Assembly (NCBI GenBank): GCA_029884275.1
Contig: JAOUIC010000028.1
Span: 1 to 9,893 of the forward strand
Length of the DNA: 9,893 nucleotides
Origin: Gemmatimonadota bacterium
GTDB taxonomy: Bacteria; Gemmatimonadota; Gemmatimonadetes; Gemmatimonadales; GWC2-71-9
Direction of reading: 5' to 3'
Shown: in pieces, positions 1 through 5,311 of the stretch
Position numbering within the stretch: position 1 is the stretch's first letter
How the letters are laid out: each line of letters opens with the position of its first letter
Notes under the pieces: model-generated
The model's database searches: none
What the model was told of the DNA's origin: nothing
The model's input: the letters and a program-made list of their open reading frames with translations, nothing else
Translations under genes and position numbers: made by a program

Positions 1-630
1 ATCGGCGGGGAGCACCAGCATCGCGGCGAGGCGGGCCTTCATGCTCTCGCGCATCGCCTCCATCCCGATGATTTCCTCGTCCATCCGGGCGAGCTCGACC
101 TGGGCCCGCAACACATCGGCCTGCGGGCCGCGGCCCTCGGAGTACATCGCCTCCGCCGCGCGCCCGACATCGGTGAGCAGCCGGCGCGAGTCGGTCATCA
201 CCGCCAGGGAGCGCTGGGCGGTGTACAGGTCGTAGAAGCTCATCGCGGCCTGGGCCCGCACCTCGAATCCTGACTCACGGGTCGAGGCCTCCTCCGCCAG
301 CGCCTCGGCCGACGCCGCCTTCCGCGCCAGTCCTCGCTGCCCCGCGATGGGAACCATCTGCATCAGCTGGATCTGGTTCATCCCCAGCGTCTCGTTGAGG
401 CCGAAACCGGGGAGATCGCGGTTCATCAGCTGGAACTGCAGCGCGGGGTCGGGCCAGCGGCCTGCCGGACCGATGCGAGCCTGTGCCGCGTCGGCCCGGG
501 CCGACGCGACCGCCAGCCGGGGACTGTGAGTGTCGAGCCGCGCGTACACCTGCGCGAGCGTCAGCCGCGGCGACTGGGCGCCGAGCGGGGCCGCGGCGAA
601 CGCCGCGACGAGGAAGAGCACACAACGCAT
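1..630 (-). CDS. TolC-family outer-membrane efflux protein, N-terminal 210 residues (runs off the left edge)
   Basis: The reading frame is open from the ATG at 630 to base 1 with no stop, so only about half of a typical 420-residue protein is visible. It starts with a signal peptide (MRCVLFLVAAFAAAPLGAQ), followed by the usual outer-membrane-factor N-terminus: LTLAQVYARLDTHSPRL at about 23-39, then a PDPALQFQLMN stretch at about 60-70. A QMVPIAGQRGLARKA segment at about 91-105 resembles the 'Q..PfpGkr' signature of heavy-metal (CusC/CzcC-type) members. Long amphipathic helices follow (periplasmic alpha-barrel), including AQRSLAVMTDSRRLL and RAQVELARMDEE. The family forms the outer-membrane exit channel of RND or ABC tripartite pumps. 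An AGGA ribosome site lies about 6 bases upstream of the ATG. The exported Cys/His-rich gene just upstream supports a metal-efflux role, which is an inference. The CusA/CusB partners would lie left of the window. Confidence 0.9.
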   Translation of the reverse strand, partial: MRCVLFLVAAFAAAPLGAQSPRLTLAQVYARLDTHSPRLAVASARADAAQARIGPAGRWPDPALQFQLMNRDLPGFGLNETLGMNQIQLMQMVPIAGQRGLARKAASAEALAEEASTRESGFEVRAQAAMSFYDLYTAQRSLAVMTDSRRLLTDVGRAAEAMYSEGRGPQADVLRAQVELARMDEEIIGMEAMRESMKARLAAMLVLPAD

Positions 631-652
631 GGGGTGTCCTGATCCCTGGTGA

Positions 653-679
653 CTTCCCGACGGAACGCCCGTCGGGAGG
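653..679 (-). other. Strong intercistronic hairpin in front of the TolC-family gene
   Basis: CCCGACGG (656-663) and CCGTCGGG (669-676) are exact inverse complements around a 5-base loop. A further T-A pair, a T-G wobble and a C-G pair extend the stem to about 11 pairs. It ends 23 bases before the TolC-family ATG and is not followed by a T run on either strand, so it does not look like an intrinsic terminator. It could be an RNA-stability or processing hairpin, or a DNA operator. The structure is seen directly; the function is unknown. Confidence 0.5.
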
Positions 680-730
680 CGGGACGCGCGCGGCGATGCC
701 GCGGTGGCGTCCGCAATTGGTCAGCGGGGA

Positions 731-1087
731 CTAGGCGCGGGGAGGGGGGCTGTCAGGAACGGGGGCGAACTGGGCGTGCTCGACCTGGTGTCGCCGGAAG
801 CCGATGACGTCGTCGGGAAGACGGTAGTCCACCGGGACTACCACCGATGCCAGGCTCACTGTGAAGCAGCTGGCCATCGCCGGGCACCCCGATTGCCCGG
901 TGTCACACGGCATGCGCTCAGGGGCGAATGGCGCGTGGCAGTCTTCGCTATCCGCGGTGTGGCTCCCATGGGCATGCCCGGATGACGCCACCGTCATCGC
1001 ACCAGCATCCGGAACATGCGCCCCGGCGAACCGTCCGAGGGCGGCAAGAGCCAGCAAGAGGGTGATGACGCGGGCAGTGGAGCGCAT
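731..1087 (-). CDS. Exported Cys/His-rich small protein (118 aa), putative metal-binding
   Basis: I do not recognise a named family. The protein opens with a signal peptide (MRSTARVITLLLALAALGRF, with the likely cut near AGA-H24). A His-rich stretch follows (H24, H38, H40, H43), and then a short Cys cluster, C50-H51, C61, C68 and C74, including the motif MPCDTGQSGCPAMASC. The C-terminal 40 residues are low complexity and end in a Pro run. The clustered Cys, His and Met residues outside the membrane suggest a periplasmic metal or redox role. Its place 100 bp upstream of a CusC-like TolC gene on the same strand supports metal handling. No clear Shine-Dalgarno sequence precedes the ATG. Small Cys/His-rich proteins often accompany copper or heavy-metal efflux genes. 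The specific metal and function are inference only. Confidence 0.65.
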   Translation of the reverse strand: MRSTARVITLLLALAALGRFAGAHVPDAGAMTVASSGHAHGSHTADSEDCHAPFAPERMPCDTGQSGCPAMASCFTVSLASVVVPVDYRLPDDVIGFRRHQVEHAQFAPVPDSPPPRA

Positions 1088-1141
1088 GTGACTGGAAACT
1101 TGCCCCCGAATCGGTGGCCCTGGCCTGAAGCCAAGGTGAAG

Positions 1142-1155
1142 ACATCTTAATATGT
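1142..1155. promoter_or_regulatory. 14-bp AT-rich imperfect palindrome, candidate operator
   Basis: ACATCTTAATATGT matches its own reverse complement at 12 of 14 positions. It stands out as AT-rich in a GC-rich setting. It lies in the 72-bp gap between the 125-aa membrane-protein gene and the Cys/His-rich gene, about 55 bases upstream of the latter's start. AT-rich palindromes of this kind are typical operators of ArsR/SmtB and related metal sensors. No regulator gene is visible in the window, so the assignment is speculative. The embedded TATTAA on the minus strand could also serve as a -10 element. Confidence 0.35.
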
Positions 1156-1159
1156 ACGC

Positions 1160-1537
1160 CTACTTCTTCCGTCCCGCCAGCACCATCGCTGCGGCTTCCG
1201 CTGCCGGGCCGCCCCGCCGCACGATCCCGCTCAGGGTCTCGTCGTCCTGGCGGGCCAGCTGGGCCGCGACCAGGATGACCATCGCGCGATGACTGGCTCG
1301 CTCCCGATCCTCCAGCGCGGCGCGATGTCCGCGATACCCGCTCAAACCCGCGGCAAGGGCCGAGGCGGCGGCCAGGTAAAGGGCGGGGCTCGCGAGTTCC
1401 CGGGGCAGGGTCCCCCGAAGGGCTGTGATCCCGGCGAGACCCAGGAACGCGGTCAGCGCCAGGAGGGCCCGGGAAACCGTCCTGAGCCGCCTCGCCCGTT
1501 CCCCGATGTCGGCCCGGGTCTCACCTGTCGGTGTCAT
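1160..1537 (-). CDS. Small membrane protein with two predicted helices (125 aa), function unknown
   Basis: I do not recognise the family. The protein has a charged N-terminus with several Arg (about 8-23), a first hydrophobic helix at about 22-40 (LLALTAFLGLAGITAL), a second at about 51-67 (ALYLAAASALAAGLSG), and a charged, mostly helical C-terminal tail ending in RKK. I chose the ATG at 1537 because GGTGA lies about 6 bases upstream, inside the end of the previous gene. A start at 1567 would add ten residues and enlarge the overlap. The 17-nt overlap with the upstream gene's stop implies translational coupling, so the two products probably act together or are expressed in a fixed ratio. Only the membrane topology can be supported. 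Confidence 0.65.
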   Translation of the reverse strand: MTPTGETRADIGERARRLRTVSRALLALTAFLGLAGITALRGTLPRELASPALYLAAASALAAGLSGYRGHRAALEDRERASHRAMVILVAAQLARQDDETLSGIVRRGGPAAEAAAMVLAGRKK

Positions 1538-2042
1538 CGTCTTCACCGCCCAGTTCGTAGCGCTCATCCACCAGGGCGCTCAGCTGCCCCAGCTCCCGGC
1601 GGATCGCGGGGACGGCCGGGTCGCCGCTTCTGGCCCACACCACGATGTCCCAGGGCTGGCCTGCGAAGGCGTCGGGCGGCATCGCCTCCTCCGCCGCGGT
1701 GAACAGGAGCTCGCCGACCGTAGCGCTTGCGTCGGCCCAGATCCCGATCGCCTCATCCTCGATCTCGGCGTGCGTCGTCTCCGCCGCCGCCTCGTCGAAG
1801 ATCACCGCCGCCGCCTCCGCGCCGCTTCCGCCCAGCACGATGCCGAGTCCGCCGTGCTCGATCAGGGAGAAGGCGAACTCATGGGTCAGCTCGGCCAGGG
1901 CGGGAGAGCCCTGGTCCAGCCACAGGACGGCGACCGAGGGACGGTCGGAGTAGGCTCCCGGGGCGGGCGGGAGGTTCAGGGCGGGCACGGTCGAGAGGAA
2001 CACCCGCTTGTCTTCGTGGTCGGGGAAGCGGGTCAGCGGCAT
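1521..2042 (-). CDS. Uncharacterised soluble protein (173 aa)
   Basis: The frame stays open further upstream, but that part overlaps the GroES-like gene, so I place the start at the ATG at 2042, 16 bases after that gene's stop. No signal peptide or membrane helix is apparent. The protein looks like a compact alpha/beta domain: a strand at about 36-42 (SVAVLWL), a helix at 48-62 (ALAELTHEFAFSLIE), a strand GLGIVLGG (65-72), a long acidic stretch at 82-101, and a strand WDIVVWARSG (131-140). It ends in an acidic tail (GGEDDDTDR). The middle part, with a 'FDEA' and later an acidic TVGELLFTA-like run, faintly recalls DUF7684-type proteins, but I cannot confirm that. It sits between a GroES-like gene and a coupled small membrane protein. 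The function is unknown. Confidence 0.65.
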   Translation of the reverse strand: MPLTRFPDHEDKRVFLSTVPALNLPPAPGAYSDRPSVAVLWLDQGSPALAELTHEFAFSLIEHGGLGIVLGGSGAEAAAVIFDEAAAETTHAEIEDEAIGIWADASATVGELLFTAAEEAMPPDAFAGQPWDIVVWARSGDPAVPAIRRELGQLSALVDERYELGGEDDDTDR

Positions 2043-2058
2043 GGCATGCGTCGTCCGG

Positions 2059-2427
2059 TCAGATCGGCAGGTCCTCCCGCACGAGGGCGAGGATCGCACC
2101 CTGCGGCACCACGAGGTACTTGCGCTCTTCGAAGGTGATCTCGACGGCGGCCTTGCGGAAGAAGATCGCGTGGTCCCCGACCCGGGCCTGCATCGGGCGC
2201 CAGCGCTGCTGACGCTCTCCGGTCCGCCAGGGCTCTTCGTCGAGGGTGGCGAAATCGGGGGCGGGATCGCCCGGGCCGACGGCGATGACCAGGCCGCTCT
2301 GCACCTGCTGGGTGTCGATCGCGGTCTGCGGAAGGTAGAGGCCCACCCGGGTGCGCTCCTCGCCCTCTTCCGGGGCGACCAGCACCCGGTCACCGACCAG
2401 GATCAGCTGCTTCTTGGGGAATTCCAT
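2059..2427 (-). CDS. GroES-like co-chaperonin (Cpn10 family) with extended insertion, 122 aa
   Basis: The Cpn10 fold is recognisable by GDRVLVAPEE at residues 12-21, then a mobile-loop region ERTRVGLYLP (24-33), GLVIAVGPGDP (45-55), VGDHAIFFRKAAVEI (83-97) and a final YLVVPQGAILALVRED (104-119). GroES forms the heptameric lid of GroEL. This protein differs from standard GroES of about 95-100 residues by an insertion of roughly 25 residues (about 56-82, Trp/Arg/Gln-rich) where the roof hairpin lies. Its mobile-loop hydrophobic patch reads LYL, not the usual IVL. No groEL follows. I chose the ATG at 2427 (MEFPKKQLIL) over the one at 2451 because the shorter form avoids overlap with the elongation-factor gene, leaving a 10-nt gap. 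It is probably a divergent paralogue, with the main groES elsewhere. Confidence 0.85.
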   Translation of the reverse strand: MEFPKKQLILVGDRVLVAPEEGEERTRVGLYLPQTAIDTQQVQSGLVIAVGPGDPAPDFATLDEEPWRTGERQQRWRPMQARVGDHAIFFRKAAVEITFEERKYLVVPQGAILALVREDLPI

Positions 2428-2437
2428 GATGGTCTGC

Positions 2438-2896
2438 CTAGGCCTGCGCAATCTCGACCACGCGGAGCTGCCGCTGCCCGTTGGGCAGGCGGAGCTCGAT
2501 CTCGTCGCCCACCTTGCGTCCCTTGAGGGCGCGGCCGAGGGGTGAGGCCAGCGAGATGTGGCCGGCGTCGATGTCCATCATCTCCGCCAGCACCACCATG
2601 AACGTCTCGCGCTCGTTGGTGCGGAGGTCGATCACGGTGACGCTGGTGCCGAGCCCGACCTGGCCCGCCGGCGTCTCGGTGGTGCTCAACTCACTGACCT
2701 GGGCGAGGCGGTGGTGCAGCTGTCCCAGGCGGGCCTGCACGAACTGCTGGCGCTCGAGGGCGGCCTTGTACTCTGAATTCTCGCGCAGGTCGCCCAGGGC
2801 CACCGCCTGCGCGATGGCCTGCGGGATGAGAATATTGAGTTCGTGGCTGAGCTGCTGAATCTCGGCGCCCAGCTTCGCGCGCATTTCCCGAATCAT
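2438..2896 (-). CDS. greA: Transcription elongation factor GreA/GreB family
   Basis: The product binds RNA polymerase through its secondary channel and stimulates cleavage of backtracked transcripts. At 152 aa it matches the family size (about 158). The N-terminal coiled coil (about 1-70) carries the tip motif GDLRENSEYKAA at 35-46, with the acidic residues D36 and E39 in the positions of the E. coli catalytic pair D41/E44. The C-terminal FKBP-like domain has the signature ISLASPLGRALKGRKVGDEIE at 114-134. I use the ATG at 2896; an internal ATG four codons later is possible but has poorer ribosome-site spacing. It is the first gene of the minus-strand block, with the GroES-like gene 10 nt downstream. 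Its leader contains a terminator-like hairpin. Confidence 0.93.
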   Translation of the reverse strand: MIREMRAKLGAEIQQLSHELNILIPQAIAQAVALGDLRENSEYKAALERQQFVQARLGQLHHRLAQVSELSTTETPAGQVGLGTSVTVIDLRTNERETFMVVLAEMMDIDAGHISLASPLGRALKGRKVGDEIELRLPNGQRQLRVVEIAQA

Positions 2897-2907
2897 GCCG
2901 GACTCAC

Positions 2908-2951
2908 GATAAAAGGAAACGGCCCGGGTTCGGTCCAGCCGAAATCCCGGG
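2908..2951 (-). terminator. Terminator-like hairpin in the greA leader (candidate attenuator)
   Basis: On the minus strand, CCCGGG plus TTCGG (2951 down to 2939, with a 2-base AT bulge) pairs with CCGAA plus CCCGGG (2933 down to 2923) around a 5-base loop, giving an 11-bp stem. Three bases later comes TTTCCTTTT (2919 to 2911). A GC-rich stem followed by a T-rich tract is the form of an intrinsic terminator. It sits inside the leader of greA, ending about a dozen bases before its start codon, because the upstream neighbour is divergent. The tract is interrupted by CC, so termination may be partial. Confidence 0.5.
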
Positions 2952-2977
2952 GCGTTTAGAGTTCAATCGGTCTCAAT

Positions 2978-2983
2978 AGTATA
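2978..2983 (-). promoter_or_regulatory. Candidate -10 element (TATACT) for the greA transcript
   Basis: TATACT on the minus strand matches the sigma-70 -10 consensus at five of six positions. It lies about 80 bases upstream of the greA start, in the divergent intergenic region. No convincing -35 hexamer is present at 16-18 bases. The same few bases also form a weak TAGTAT on the plus strand, and the 8-bp palindrome TAGCGCTA (2982-2989) adjoins them, so a shared divergent promoter region is possible. The support is weak. Confidence 0.25.
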
Positions 2984-3007
2984 GCGCTACATGGGCGGCA
3001 GGGCCAT

Positions 3008-3015
3008 AAAGGAGG
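3008..3015 (+). promoter_or_regulatory. Strong ribosome binding site of the dipeptidase gene
   Basis: AAAGGAGG, a near-complete Shine-Dalgarno sequence, ends 4 bases before the ATG at 3020. It is the best ribosome site in the window and fixes the start of the downstream exported dipeptidase. Confidence 0.7.
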
Positions 3016-3019
3016 CGAA

Positions 3020-3718
3020 ATGGTTGTCGGACAATGGTTTAGGGCTCAGTCGGCGCTCGCCATGGCGGTGGTCCTGGCGACGCCGCTCCAGTCCCAGGCC
3101 TGGGCCGAGCCCTGGCCGGTGATCGCGGCGGACTCGGTTGCGTGGACCATGCTCACCGACGTGCGGTCGCTGGACAGTACCATTCAGGTCGAGGCCCGGT
3201 ATGGCACGCCGCAGAACTTCACCGGTGCACCGCTCGCGGGGTACGAAGCGAACCGGGTCTACCTGCGTCGTGAGCCGGCGGAGGCGCTGGCCCGGGTCCA
3301 GAAGCGCCTGATGAGCGGCGGCATGGGACTCAAGGTGTTCGACGGGTATCGGCCGGTACGCGCCACGCTCGGCATGGTGGAATGGGCGACACGGACCGAC
3401 AACACCGCGCTTCTCACCGGCGGCTTCGTCTCCAGCAAGAGCCGGCACAACCTGGGGCTCGCGGTGGACCTGACCCTGGTGGACTGGTCGGTCGGCGGCC
3501 GCGAGGTGGACATGGGGACGCCCTGGGACAGCTTCACCGAGCAGGCGCACTGGGCTAACGCCACCGGCCGGACTAAGAAGTATCGCGAGCTGCTTCGACG
3601 GGTGATGGAGGCGGAGGGGTTCAAGCAGTACGAGCAGGAGTGGTGGCACTACAGCTACGACGTCGATGGGGAGACGCCGGCGTTCGATGTGGTCGTGGCG
3701 CAGCAGGACGGTAGGTAG
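3020..3718 (+). CDS. Exported D-alanyl-D-alanine dipeptidase (VanX/DdpX-type, peptidase family M15D)
   Basis: This is a zinc peptidase that cleaves the D-Ala-D-Ala dipeptide. The active-site pieces are all present in order: FDGYRPVRA at 107-115, with R111 in the place of the transition-state Arg; SKSRHNLGLAVDLTLVD at 139-155, with zinc ligands H143 and D150; and EQEWWHYSY at 205-213, with catalytic E207 and zinc ligand H210. The N-terminus (MVVGQWFRAQSALAMAVVLA, then an AWA-like cleavage region near 27-30) reads as a signal peptide, so the enzyme probably acts in the periplasm. Classical VanX from resistance clusters is cytoplasmic. No vanR/S/H/A neighbours are present, which points to peptidoglycan turnover or D-Ala scavenging, not glycopeptide resistance. 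It converges with the DinB-like gene with only 14 bp between the stops. Confidence 0.92.
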   Translation: MVVGQWFRAQSALAMAVVLATPLQSQAWAEPWPVIAADSVAWTMLTDVRSLDSTIQVEARYGTPQNFTGAPLAGYEANRVYLRREPAEALARVQKRLMSGGMGLKVFDGYRPVRATLGMVEWATRTDNTALLTGGFVSSKSRHNLGLAVDLTLVDWSVGGREVDMGTPWDSFTEQAHWANATGRTKKYRELLRRVMEAEGFKQYEQEWWHYSYDVDGETPAFDVVVAQQDGR

Positions 3719-3732
3719 TTCCGCCGTACCGC

Positions 3733-4221
3733 CTACTCCCCCTTCCGCTTCTTCCACGCCTTCAGGTTCCGCTCGATCTGGGCGGTGTGGATCTCGAGAT
3801 GCTCGGCGTAGGTGGCCATCCAGAGCGCCACGCCATAGGTCGGGTGCTCGGTGTGCCGCCCGGTCTTGGCCCAGTCGGCCTCGGTGAGGCGCTTGAGCAG
3901 CGGGACGGTGTTGGCGCGGACCGCGCGGATGGTCGCGAGGGCGAGGTCGAGGGGATGCGCGTGGTAGTTCATGACGGCGGCCCACCGGTCCTGGTCGTAC
4001 CCCACGATGAGCGGCTGGGGTTCGGCCAGCAGGTACCGGATCCGCATGTGGGAGTTGGCCTCGCTGTCGGCGCAGTGAACGATCACTTCGTGGACCGACC
4101 ACTTCCCCCGGGCGGGGCGCCACTGGAGCGCCGTCTTCGGCACCCGGGCAAGGGCCCCTTCGAGCAGGCTGGGGCCCTCGGCGTAACGCTGGATGAGCGC
4201 GGCTCTTTCGGCGGCAGTCAT
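3733..4221 (-). CDS. DinB-superfamily protein (162 aa)
   Basis: A four-helix-bundle DinB/YfiT-like protein. Three His in the family's metal-binding positions are visible: H49 in VIVHCADSEANSH, and H141 and H145 in the C-terminal helix (TYAEHLEIHTAQIERNL). The N-terminal LLEGALARVP, the motif W-x-P-x-x-GKWSVHEV (34-46) and the length of 162 aa agree with the family. Members include thiol transferases and many of unknown activity, so a substrate cannot be given. I chose the ATG at 4221, preceded by GGAG at 7 bases; the longer open frame back to 4401 adds 60 residues of Arg/Pro-rich non-domain sequence and is unlikely to be translated. The gene converges with the dipeptidase gene. Confidence 0.87.
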   Translation of the reverse strand: MTAAERAALIQRYAEGPSLLEGALARVPKTALQWRPARGKWSVHEVIVHCADSEANSHMRIRYLLAEPQPLIVGYDQDRWAAVMNYHAHPLDLALATIRAVRANTVPLLKRLTEADWAKTGRHTEHPTYGVALWMATYAEHLEIHTAQIERNLKAWKKRKGE

Positions 4222-4479
4222 GGGGATCTCCGAGTCGGGGTCTGCCCCGAAGATACCGCGCCGTCGGTTTCGGGGGCGCGGAAGCCCCGGGCCGGGGAAG
4301 GGGCGGAGGCCGGCGGTCCGATTCGCCGCCCGCACCCTCTGGCGGGAGGATTCCCGGATGATTAGCCTATTGCGGTTGTAGTTACCCCCTCTCAGCCACA
4401 ATTCGGACTCCCATCGGGCAGCCGCGGCCCCACTCGCTGCGGGTGCAGGGACTGAATCGGACCGTTTCAGGGTGAGATC
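4222..4479. other. 258-bp intergenic region upstream of the oxidase operon
   Basis: This gap separates the DinB-like gene (minus) from the oxidase operon (plus), so it should hold both promoters. I find no convincing -35/-10 pair. Weak candidates are TTGTAG (4376-4381) with CACAAT (4397-4402) on the plus strand, and TTGTGG with TACAAC on the minus strand, both with short spacing. The clearest element is the dyad at 4452-4470. The stretch around 4365-4405 is AT-richer than its surroundings. No small gene could be supported. Confidence 0.5.
4452..4470. promoter_or_regulatory. 19-bp near-perfect dyad just upstream of the oxidase operon, candidate operator
   Basis: CTGAATCGGACCGTTTCAG pairs with its own reverse complement at eight of nine half-site positions around a central A. 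It ends 9 bases before the ATG of the diheme cytochrome gene and abuts its ribosome site (GGTGAG). Because only one base separates the half-sites, it fits a protein-bound DNA operator better than a tight RNA hairpin. It does not match the FNR (TTGAT-N4-ATCAA) or Rex consensus. The regulator is unknown. Confidence 0.4.
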
Positions 4480-5115
4480 ATGTCACGTGTGCGGAGCTTG
4501 CAGGTCAGCGTGGTGCTCGCCGGGGTCGTGCTGGCCGGCTGCGGCGGCCCTCCCCAGCAGGGCATCGCCCGGGGGAAGGACCTCTACGACACCTGCGTCC
4601 CCTGCCACGGGAGCGATGGCTCCGGGAGCCAGCTGCTGGGCGCGCCGTCGATCGGGGGGCTGCCCGCCTGGTATGTCGAAGCGCAGCTCAAGACCTTCCA
4701 GGCCGGCCACCGCGGGTACGAGGCGTTCGACACGGTCGGCATCCGGATGAAGACGATGGCCTGGTCGCTTGATCTCGAGGGCGATAACGCGTCGGTCGCC
4801 GCGTACGTGGCGAGCCTGCCGCGTCCCGTGGTCCCGGGCGGGAGCGTCATCGGTGACGCGCAGGCGGGACAGGCCTCGTTCGCGCTCTGCGCCACCTGCC
4901 ACGGGGCGGACGGCGCAGGGAATGAGGCGATGCACGCGCCGCCGCTGGCCGGCCAGCACGACTGGTACCTGCTGGCGCAACTCCAGAAGTTCCAGGCCGG
5001 ATGGCGTGGGACCCGGACCGGCGACGTCTGGGGCGCGGCGATGCGCCCCAACGCGATGCTCCTCGACCCTGCCGCCATGCAGAACGTGGTGGCCTACATC
5101 CAGACCCTCAAGTAG
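4480..5115 (+). CDS. Diheme c-type cytochrome lipoprotein, first gene of the oxidase operon
   Basis: This is a lipid-anchored periplasmic electron carrier with two class-I cytochrome c domains. The N-terminus has a lipobox LAGC (18-21), so C21 should be lipidated. Heme attachment motifs are CVPCH at 39-43 and CATCH at 137-141. Likely axial Met ligands are M90 or M93 in the first domain and M188 or M193 in the second. The two halves share the pattern 'CHG-DG-G', 'P-L/I-G-, W-Y, A-QL-F-AG-R', which indicates an internal duplication as in cytochrome c4-type proteins. It is followed after 13 nt by the 55-aa gene and then coxB, so it most likely feeds electrons to the oxidase. GGTGA lies 5 bases upstream of the ATG. 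Confidence 0.93.
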   Translation: MSRVRSLQVSVVLAGVVLAGCGGPPQQGIARGKDLYDTCVPCHGSDGSGSQLLGAPSIGGLPAWYVEAQLKTFQAGHRGYEAFDTVGIRMKTMAWSLDLEGDNASVAAYVASLPRPVVPGGSVIGDAQAGQASFALCATCHGADGAGNEAMHAPPLAGQHDWYLLAQLQKFQAGWRGTRTGDVWGAAMRPNAMLLDPAAMQNVVAYIQTLK

Positions 5116-5128
5116 AGGTCGGCCACCC

Positions 5129-5296
5129 ATGGCGAGTCACGCATCGGTCAGCCCCGCTCCCGCCTCCGTCGATCCGGCGCTCGCTCCGCCCCCGGACGAC
5201 CAGAACCAGGCCCTGATCGACGCCCGCATCACCTTCATCATCGTGATCCTCGGCGTCGTGGCGTTCGTGGGATCGGTCTTCCTGTTCATCTTCTGA
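5129..5296 (+). CDS. Small single-helix membrane protein (55 aa) in the oxidase operon
   Basis: The frame has an upstream extension inside the cytochrome gene, but the in-frame ATG at 5129 lies 13 bp after that gene's stop and is the sensible start. The protein has a Pro/Ala-rich N-terminal half (ASVSPAPASVDPALAPPP), a short charged linker (DDQNQALIDAR) and one C-terminal transmembrane helix at about 34-55 (ITFIIVILGVVAFVGSVFLF). Its size, topology and position directly before coxB suggest an accessory single-helix subunit of the oxidase, comparable in form only to subunit IIa of ba3 oxidases or CcoQ-type peptides. I cannot assign a family. An AGAGGT stretch about 9 bases upstream may serve as the ribosome site. 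Confidence 0.7.
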   Translation: MASHASVSPAPASVDPALAPPPDDQNQALIDARITFIIVILGVVAFVGSVFLFIF

Positions 5297-5311
5297 CCCG
5301 GACGGAATTCC

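Noticed and set aside
2987..4123. A 378-codon minus-strand frame across the dipeptidase and the DinB-like gene
   Set aside because: It spans two genes supported by catalytic motifs and a good ribosome site, and its product is Arg/Pro/His-rich without domains.
4222..4401. A 60-residue N-terminal extension of the DinB-like protein
   Set aside because: The extension is Arg/Pro-rich with no similarity to the fold, while the ATG at 4221 has a well-spaced GGAG.
4383..4405. CTGAGA with a following G run on the minus strand, resembling part of a TPP riboswitch
   Set aside because: The other conserved parts of the thi-box (ACCUGA and the GNAGGGA end) are missing at suitable distances.
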